From the NCBI GenBank assembly GCA_008638375.1, contig CM018035.1, positions 24,602,807 through 24,666,806 of the forward strand: 64,000 nucleotides of DNA, in the 5' to 3' direction. The notes below the pieces were generated by a model. The model ran no database searches. It was not told the origin of the DNA and saw only the letters and a list, made by a program, of their open reading frames with translations. Both the position numbers and the translations under genes were made by a program. Origin of the DNA: Nyssa sinensis. Lineage: Eukaryota; Streptophyta; Magnoliopsida; Cornales; Nyssaceae. Every line of letters starts with the position of its first letter. The stretch's first letter is position 1. Below are positions 58,081 to 64,000 of the stretch, piece after piece.

Positions 58081-58161
58081 GCCAATGGGTTTTGAACCCT
58101 TGACCTAAATGGGCAAGCACTTAAGCACTTAAGCACCTAAAAAATAACCAAGTGGGCTGCC
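58081..58161 (-). other. tRNA-like A-box/B-box module in LTR copy E
   Basis: Minus strand: GGCAGCCCACTTGGTT (58161-58146), then after about 40 nt GGTCAAGGGTTCAAAACCC (58105-58087). The inter-box spacer holds three CACTTAAG-like units. Antisense to the LTR, as in copies A, C and D. Confidence 0.5.
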
Positions 58162-58302
58162 AGCACTTTTGTGCTAAATATTACAACTTATATGTATATA
58201 TACACATAAAATGAAGCCCCACCTCCTGAATTGGCCAATGGCCATTCATGCAGCATATTTATCTTTTTAAAATAAAAATATAATGATATCTATATATATA
58301 TA

Positions 58303-58330
58303 TAGTGTGTGTGTGTGTGTGTGTGTGTGT
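58303..58330. repeat. (GT)n microsatellite
   Basis: An uninterrupted GT run after a TA run (58285-58302). Confidence 0.95.
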
Positions 58331-59334
58331 TGTGTATGGAGTATGTGTTTCAGAAATGAAAGAGTGAATCAGAAATCAGCATGGATATGGGCGACTAGAG
58401 AGAGAGTGAGGTAGAGAGAGAAAGTAAAGAAAGAAGAGGGAAGAAGAAGAAGAAGAAGAGAAAAGGGTTTGCATGCAACCCAATAACCAACCCTAGATGC
58501 ATATGGAGGAGTAAATTCAAGTAAGAAAAGAGGGAAAACACCACTGTTGAGGTAAAACCCTACAAACCGAATTTTCTATCTCTAAAAATTTCTTCATGTG
58601 CAAGCTGTTTTGGGGTCTAATTTTTGCATGCATAATATTTAGAGTATGTAATCTTGAATTAGCTATGAAAATAGGACCCTAAACAGTGCAGAAATCCCAG
58701 GCCGTACACAAACCGCCATTGATGGACCTTCATTGGTACAAGTCTAAACCAATCGAGGCCAAACCGAGTTTGGCTTGTTGAAACCTCAAATAGACCTCAC
58801 AAGTGTTCAAAAAAACACTAGGCTGCGACCGAAAACCCCAAGGGAAGACCTCTAAAACCTGATTTGCAGGTTCGGGTCCAAAAATAATAACCCTCTATTT
58901 GGACGCCAAACTTGGAAATATAAATGGGGATTTGAAACCCCTTAAACAAGGAACAAAATAAAGCAAAAATCACTTGAAATGGTCCAGAAACAAGCTCAAA
59001 CCGAGCTTGTTACAGACCACAATGATTGTGTGGAGTTCAGTGTTTTGATCCATTTCGATCCAAGAAACCAACGTTAAGAACTTACCTTAAGTCCTAGAAG
59101 ATCGTAGGAACAAAAAGCAGTTCAAAAGAACCACAAAAAATTCACGAAATTAAAAAGTTTAATTTGCTACAATTAGGGCAACACAGTGAGGGGAAGAGAA
59201 GAAGAAGATGAACAGTGTGGGTCAGATTTGGGTTCGGGTCGGGACCTGACCCGTCACACAAAAGGTATAAGTTGGACGACACCGTTTTGAGTGTTGTGTT
59301 TTAAAATTAAAATAGATCTGATCTGTTTGGTTAC

Positions 59335-59545
59335 AAAGTTAAGGCCATGGATTCGATACTCCTGCCTGGAACGAGGATAACATATCCTCAAATCAAGCCA
59401 CTGTACGTTGTTTGGATCTAGAATCCTTTGAAAAATAAAAGAGAAGCCACAGCTCCCTTGGTTCGAAGCCCACAATCCCTCACAAGCCAAGACCCTAAAA
59501 CCCCCCACATGTTACCACTGAGCCACCCCTGCTCCTGTTGAATAA
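59335..59545 (-). mobile_element. tRNA-derived SINE
   Basis: On the minus strand: GGGTGGCTCAGTGGTAACAT (A-box, near 59526-59508), then GGGCTTCGAACCAAGG (B-box, 59471-59456) 37 nt later, the spacing expected of a pol III promoter. A ~150-bp body ends near a TTAACTTTGTAA tail. No A-tail or target duplication is clear. This block has no counterpart in LTR copy A, so it inserted into copy E. Confidence 0.65.
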
Positions 59546-59672
59546 TTTCAACATAAATAATATATAATATATAACCTTATAATTAATTAAATTAAATTAT
59601 TTAATTAATTTAATAATAGTAAAATAATCTAATGTCTAAAATAAATAAATGAATAGGGCATTTTGACTATTT

Positions 59673-59777
59673 CAAGCATTCCAGACCCAATGGCGGGGTC
59701 CGTTCTGCGAGACGAGACTCTAATTCAAGCATTCCAGACCCAATGGCGGGGTCCGTTCTGCCAGACGAGACTCTAAA
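59673..59777 (+). repeat. 53-bp tandem duplication
   Basis: CAAGCATTCCAGACCCAATG begins at 59673 and 59726. The two copies differ by one visible base (CTGCGAGA versus CTGCCAGA), so the duplication is recent. Confidence 0.95.
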
Positions 59778-60250
59778 AAATTAAGATACGTAAAAGTGTA
59801 AATTATCAAATTACCCTTAATATGTCCGAAAGCCAAATAAAAAGTCGAAATGGTCTAAATTGACTTTCTTTAACGTTTCGGACCCAATGGTGAGGTCCAT
59901 AATACCAAAATAAGTACCGAAAAATAAGTCACATGAAAAATTGAATTTTAGTAAATTACCACGAGTAAGACGGTAAAAAAGGGTAAGACCAGTCTTAGGA
60001 AATTAGGATACGTCGGGTCAAAAATTAAATGAAGAGCATCAATTTAGAAATGATTGGAAGTAAATGAGAAATTAATTGAAGTCTTGGTGAATTTGATTTT
60101 CTTAAAAACTAAAAAGAAAAGGGAAAGCCCAACAATAGTACTGACCTGAGAAATTAAAGTGAGTAATCCTATATTTTGAAGTGGAAGTTTTTAATCTTCA
60201 TATATTCCAAAGTAAATTGAAGTACAGTTTAATAACTCACTGCTCAAATA

Positions 60251-61440
60251 CTTAAGTAACTAAATGATACCGAACACTCACGTAAGATATATAGATGTTT
60301 AATATCTTATGAGCACTAAATATTTAAATATTCAAATATTACTAGAAAAAAAAAATTTTGTTTCATTACTTCACAATGGTTGGTGGCAGGTAGTGCACGC
60401 AAGACATGATGATGGCCCCTGCCAAGAGAAGAGACAATGAATCAAAAAGTTTCTGATTACTTTAATGTTGCTCCTTTTACTATTTTGGAGGTTTTTTTTT
60501 TTTTTTTTTTAAGAGAAAGGCTTTGAAATTTTATCACGTAGTGAACGATGAATTAAAGTGATATGAAAATGTAAAAGAAAATTGAATATGTTAAATTTTT
60601 TTTAAAAATAAGTAATATGAAAAATCCTTTTTTAATAATTTTTTTCTAAAATTCATAATTATTTAATAAAAAAATAAATAATAAAGACTTATTATATTTT
60701 ATTTATAAAACTAAAATATTACTGTTTTGATTAGAAAAATAAAATTCTTATTTTTATATTAATCTTAATACAATAAATATTATTAATTCGAATAGGTTGA
60801 ATAGTTTTTCAAAAATTATTTTCTATCTTAAATAAACATATATATATATATATCTCTCTCCATTTATATATAAGAATATATATAGAGATATATATATATA
60901 TATATAAGAATATATATATATAATGAAAATATGGAAATATCAATTATATCCTTAATCATTTAAATATCATTTTTTAATTTAATAAATTAAAATAATATGA
61001 AATGATTGTTTTGCTCTTCGGAGAAACTGAAGTGTCCTCGCGTAATGGAAGGATTGACCATCCTTTTTCGTCACAAAGGTCACTGAAAGTTTCTTCTTCT
61101 ACTTCTTCTTGCTGTAAAAATATTTTTCATTCTCTAATCAACCACCTTATTCTTGTTATTCAAATATAATAAAAATTATCATCACATAGAACAGAATATT
61201 ATTAAAAATATATATTATCATATCACTGTACTAGACACATTCAAAAAAATTTTACTTTCTAGACCATGAGCTGGCATTTTTAAATTGATACAATCATATT
61301 TGATTCAGCAATGAAATACTTCTTAAATTTATATTCTAAATATGATGTGAAATAGTATTATTATGATACAAAAATTTAATAATTTATTATTATCAATAAT
61401 ACAATACCACATTATTTAAAAATTTAAAATAAAAATTTGA
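60251..61440. other. AT-rich spacer, no gene
   Basis: T-run at 60494-60512, TA/GATA microsatellite at 60838-60922, otherwise AT-rich. A short exon-like text after TGGTGGCAG (60389) was considered but has immediate stops. Confidence 0.5.
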
Positions 61441-61489
61441 CATATTTTTAAAACCGAGTTCCATACAAAATGTCCGTCTTTTATAATTA

Positions 61490-61645
61490 GTAGCGGGTCA
61501 AATCCGGGTTGACCCGACCCGACCCATTTTCGACCCGACCCGTATTCGACCCGATCAATTCGGGTAAAAAATGGGTTCAACCCGTTTATGACTCGACCCG
61601 TTTACAACCCGCCCAAACCCGCCCAACCCGTCCATTTTGCCAGGC
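61490..61645. repeat. GACCCG-rich dispersed repeat
   Basis: GTTGACCCGACCCGACCC, TTCGACCCGACCCG and CAACCCGCCCAAACCCGCCC recur. GGGTCAAATCCGGG marks its left side. This type of 'gggtcgggtcg' repeat is common between plant genes. No class assigned. Confidence 0.6.
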
Positions 61646-61899
61646 CTAATATTTGGTTTATCATTTTCGAAACCTCTTTTCAAAAAAAAAAATTCTGAAA
61701 ATAATAACCGTTTTGGAAACAAGTAAAAGTGATTTTTTATATTTTTAAAATTCGAATTCATTAGAAAATGAATATGACTCAAAATACAAGTATTTTCAAA
61801 ATTCTCGTTATTATTTATATTCTGTAAACACAAAAATTGAAAATAAAAACATAAACGGTAGGGTGGGGTGGGGAAATGTACCCAAACGGCTAGATGTTG

Positions 61900-62201
61900 C
61901 TTTTATTCCCATTATCCAAACTTGCCCATAAAGTTTTTCGTGCGACCCACATTGGCACCTCTCTTTGATCTTGGCCCTAAAAACAATAGACTCTGTTTTT
62001 GTGTTGACTTTGGGCTTGAAATGTTGTGGGTAATCCCACGGGCCGAAAGATTTCCGTGCTTACAAATGGACCGAGGACGGCCCATCTTAGATACTGCTTT
62101 CTGATTGATCTCCCTCTGCTTCTTGAATCTGGGTCTCTCTCTGTTCAGTCTCTCGATCCCTCTCTGTTAAGTCTCCCTCGTCTGTTCGTCTACAACAATA
62201 G
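61900..62201 (+). promoter_or_regulatory. Possible host promoter and 5'UTR exon
   Basis: Two site-II-type motifs, TGGGCT (62011-62016) and GGCCCAT (62079-62085), typical of plant housekeeping promoters, are followed by a CT-rich leader (TCCCTCTGCTTCTTGAATCT, TCTCTCTCTGTTCAGTCTCT). A consensus donor ATAG|GTGAGT follows at 62201/62202. No ATG-led coding frame follows within 62-64 kb, so coding exons would lie beyond the window. The inference is from composition and motifs only. Confidence 0.4.
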
Positions 62202-64000
62202 GTGAGTTTGGTGTTGGTTTTTGGTGTTCTGGAAGTTTTTGAATTTGTAGGATTTTATTCACATAGATCTATTTTTTGTTGGTAGATCTGAGTTGGTTTG
62301 TTCTCGAGGTGCTAATTCAGCTTGAGGTACCCAGCTACCATTTATTCTCTCTGCTTCATGCATTCTTAATATATATATATATATATATAGCTCTGTTCAT
62401 TTGATTAATGTTTGGCTCACATAATTTGATGAACTACATGTAGCATGCTTAAAGGTAAAACTCAAAAGATACCCATTCATTTACATCAATTTTTATTATC
62501 TATTGTTTAATCAGACCATTAGGTTTTGTCTTAGCATTGCTTGGGTTGAGCATGGTTTCTATTTCAATTTTTTTTAAAGGTTCTGTTGTTGGGTTTTGAT
62601 GCTGGGTTCAGTTGCTGTGCTAATTCTGTTGTTTTGTTTTGTATTGTTTTTGAGTTACATTGTATTAGATCCTCTGGTCACAATAATTTATGGCTGTGGG
62701 TTGCTTTGCTTTGTCTTTTTGAATAGTCTAGGGTCAAAAAATTTAGAGTTTTGTGATTAGTTCGGTGAAAAGATATGCTCCATTGAGAACTGTCTTTGTC
62801 GTGACTGAGTGAATTGGGATTGAAGTTTTGGGTCTGCAATTTTCGATGTGAAATTAGTCTGATTATTGTGGCTGGTGCAAGAGGTAATCTTTTTTGGTTT
62901 CTGATATATGGACCGCAATGGACTCTATGGAGATCCAAATATTTATTTACCTACATATACAAACATACACCTATATTAGTGTCCTTAGGTGATAGACTCA
63001 TAGGAAATTTTGTCTTAACAGTATGAAACCAGATTAATAATTTTACTTATAAAAAATACTGTAGCAAATGTCCTAATTTTTTTACAATGACTTTAAATTT
63101 ATAGCCTCAAAGCAGTTGGACATGTTTCATCTACAGTGTGAGTAAAAATTGTAAATGTTTAGATGAAATTGCCGACAACTTTAGATACTCTATAATACAT
63201 TGTTCTATTAGTTTACAACAGCAGTGTATGTAATTGCAGACAATGTTTTCAAAACCAGATTATTCACTAATATGAGAGAGACCCTATAATAAACTAAAAA
63301 TTTAAAGAAACATTTGGTTATGCACCCACTTTAGAATCATGTTTCCACTCCTTGGATTTAAACCTGTGAGATTTGTAGTTCTCTTGGGAAAGTACCACGA
63401 TTCAATTATAAATGAATCTCCAAACATCATCCTGAAATTATCATGGAAGTCATTCGATTTTGTCAACGACCCTATAAAATGGAGAAAGTATTAAATGGTC
63501 TTGTTTTAATGGTCCGATGATAAGAGTATATTGTTATTGATGTGACTTTTAATTTGAAGAGACCACTGAATAATTTCTCCGTAAAATAGCAAGGGTCATT
63601 ATACTTGTGGTGACTGTGGGTTTAGGACACCATGTGTTGGGATATTCTTCCAATAACACTATATTTATTAGGATGTCTATTGAAAAACATCATCTATGGG
63701 GCCCATCAATGAGTCTTATCTCATGTGAAATGGTGAATACAATGTCATGAGTATCAAACATGAGATGGTATTATTAGAAGAATATATAAATACAGTAATG
63801 TAATAGTTGCATTGAAGAAAATTATAGAATCCAAGCATTAAGACAAGTCATTCAAAAGCCCCACCTAGGGGTGCAAAAAACGGAGCTCATAAAATAGGGC
63901 CTAAGTCTCGCACTAAAGTCTTCATGTTTTACAAGACAGACTTGCAAATTACGTGGTTCTTTAATTTAATACAATTGTTTAGTTTATTTTGTTTAGTTTA
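62202..64000 (+). other. Possible first intron; no coding exon seen
   Basis: T-rich sequence with an (AT)n run at about 62370-62389 and no supported ORF. ACAATGTTTTCAAAACCAGA at 63240 is a fragment of the TIR end seen at 21231. A small inverted repeat at 63642-63785 is listed separately. Confidence 0.35.
63642..63785. repeat. Short inverted repeat, MITE-like
   Basis: ATATTCTTCCAATAACAC (63642-63659) is matched in inverse by GGTATTATTAGAAGAATAT (63767-63785) with two or three mismatches. The interior is about 107 bp and non-coding. Confidence 0.4.

Larger units (their letters stand above)
57549..60250 (+). mobile_element. LTR (family L, copy E), with duplicated start
   Basis: TGTAACACCCCAACCCGATT at 57549, and again TGTAACACCTTGACCCGATT at 57781, 232 bp later. 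The second start continues as a full-length-type LTR through the tRNA-like module (58081), a (TG)n tract, a SINE and blocks with GACCCAATGGYGRGGTCC (59691, 59744, 59881) as in copy A (about 2230). No TGACA end is found, and similarity fades near 60200, so the 3' end is lost. No coding sequence. Confidence 0.7.

Noticed and set aside
60389..60480. Exon after TGGTGGCAG that could pair with the 57290 exon
   Set aside because: Stops appear within a few codons in the compatible frames and the sequence runs into poly-T.

Overview
This window reads as plant nuclear DNA, most likely from a eudicot with a repeat-rich genome. It is AT-rich, has GT-AG introns, (AT)n/(CT)n/(GT)n microsatellites and tRNA-derived SINE signals. 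Most of it is stacked LTR retrotransposon sequence. I see no intact protein-coding gene, rRNA, functional tRNA, CRISPR array or bacterial-type operon. Host-gene evidence is limited to one orphan exon (57290-57384) and a plausible promoter, 5'UTR and first-intron start near the right edge (about 61.9-62.2 kb).

Layout. (1) 1-5197: right part of a long LTR with its left end outside the window. (2) 5198-6900: remnant of another retroelement, with a plant-transposon ORF fragment and an LTR 3' end. (3) 6901-28237: a decayed Ogre/Tat-type Ty3/gypsy element with two LTRs, a PBS-like site, gag, protease, RT, RNase H and a second RNase H. Integrase is not recognisable. An antisense plant-mobile-domain (PMD) pseudogene with introns lies between pol and the 3' LTR. 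A 5.1-kb solo LTR (20563-25660) is nested in it and itself holds a MULE-like TIR element. (4) 28238-29054: AT-rich spacer with a MITE. (5) 29055-44303: a second Tat-lineage element bounded by a perfect 5-bp duplication (GAATG). It has gag, protease, RT, two RNase H domains and integrase, then a 60-bp tandem repeat and an antisense ORF. It is split by a 3.86-kb solo LTR (duplication TGAGA) and by a 3.2-kb insertion (duplication ATCAT). (6) 44304-50377: AT-rich sequence with a ~0.9-kb tandem duplication. (7) 50378-57045: minus-strand LTR with a short stub of internal retroelement and a second, partial LTR copy. (8) 57046-60250: exon-like island, then a plus-strand LTR that restarts and carries a SINE. 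(9) 60250-64000: AT-rich DNA leading to the possible host promoter.

Five long LTRs (1-5197, 20563-25660, 34337-38196, 50378-54543, 57549-~60200) appear to be one family. They start TGTAAYAYC and end in a TGACA-type terminus. The stub beside the fourth suggests a chromovirus of Tekay/Del type. Four of the five carry, always antisense to the LTR, a tRNA-like segment with A-box and B-box motifs. That module, and the antisense genes in both Tat elements, are the most unusual things here. In-frame stops often sit where the family normally has Trp, Gln or Arg, which fits long methylation-driven C-to-T decay.
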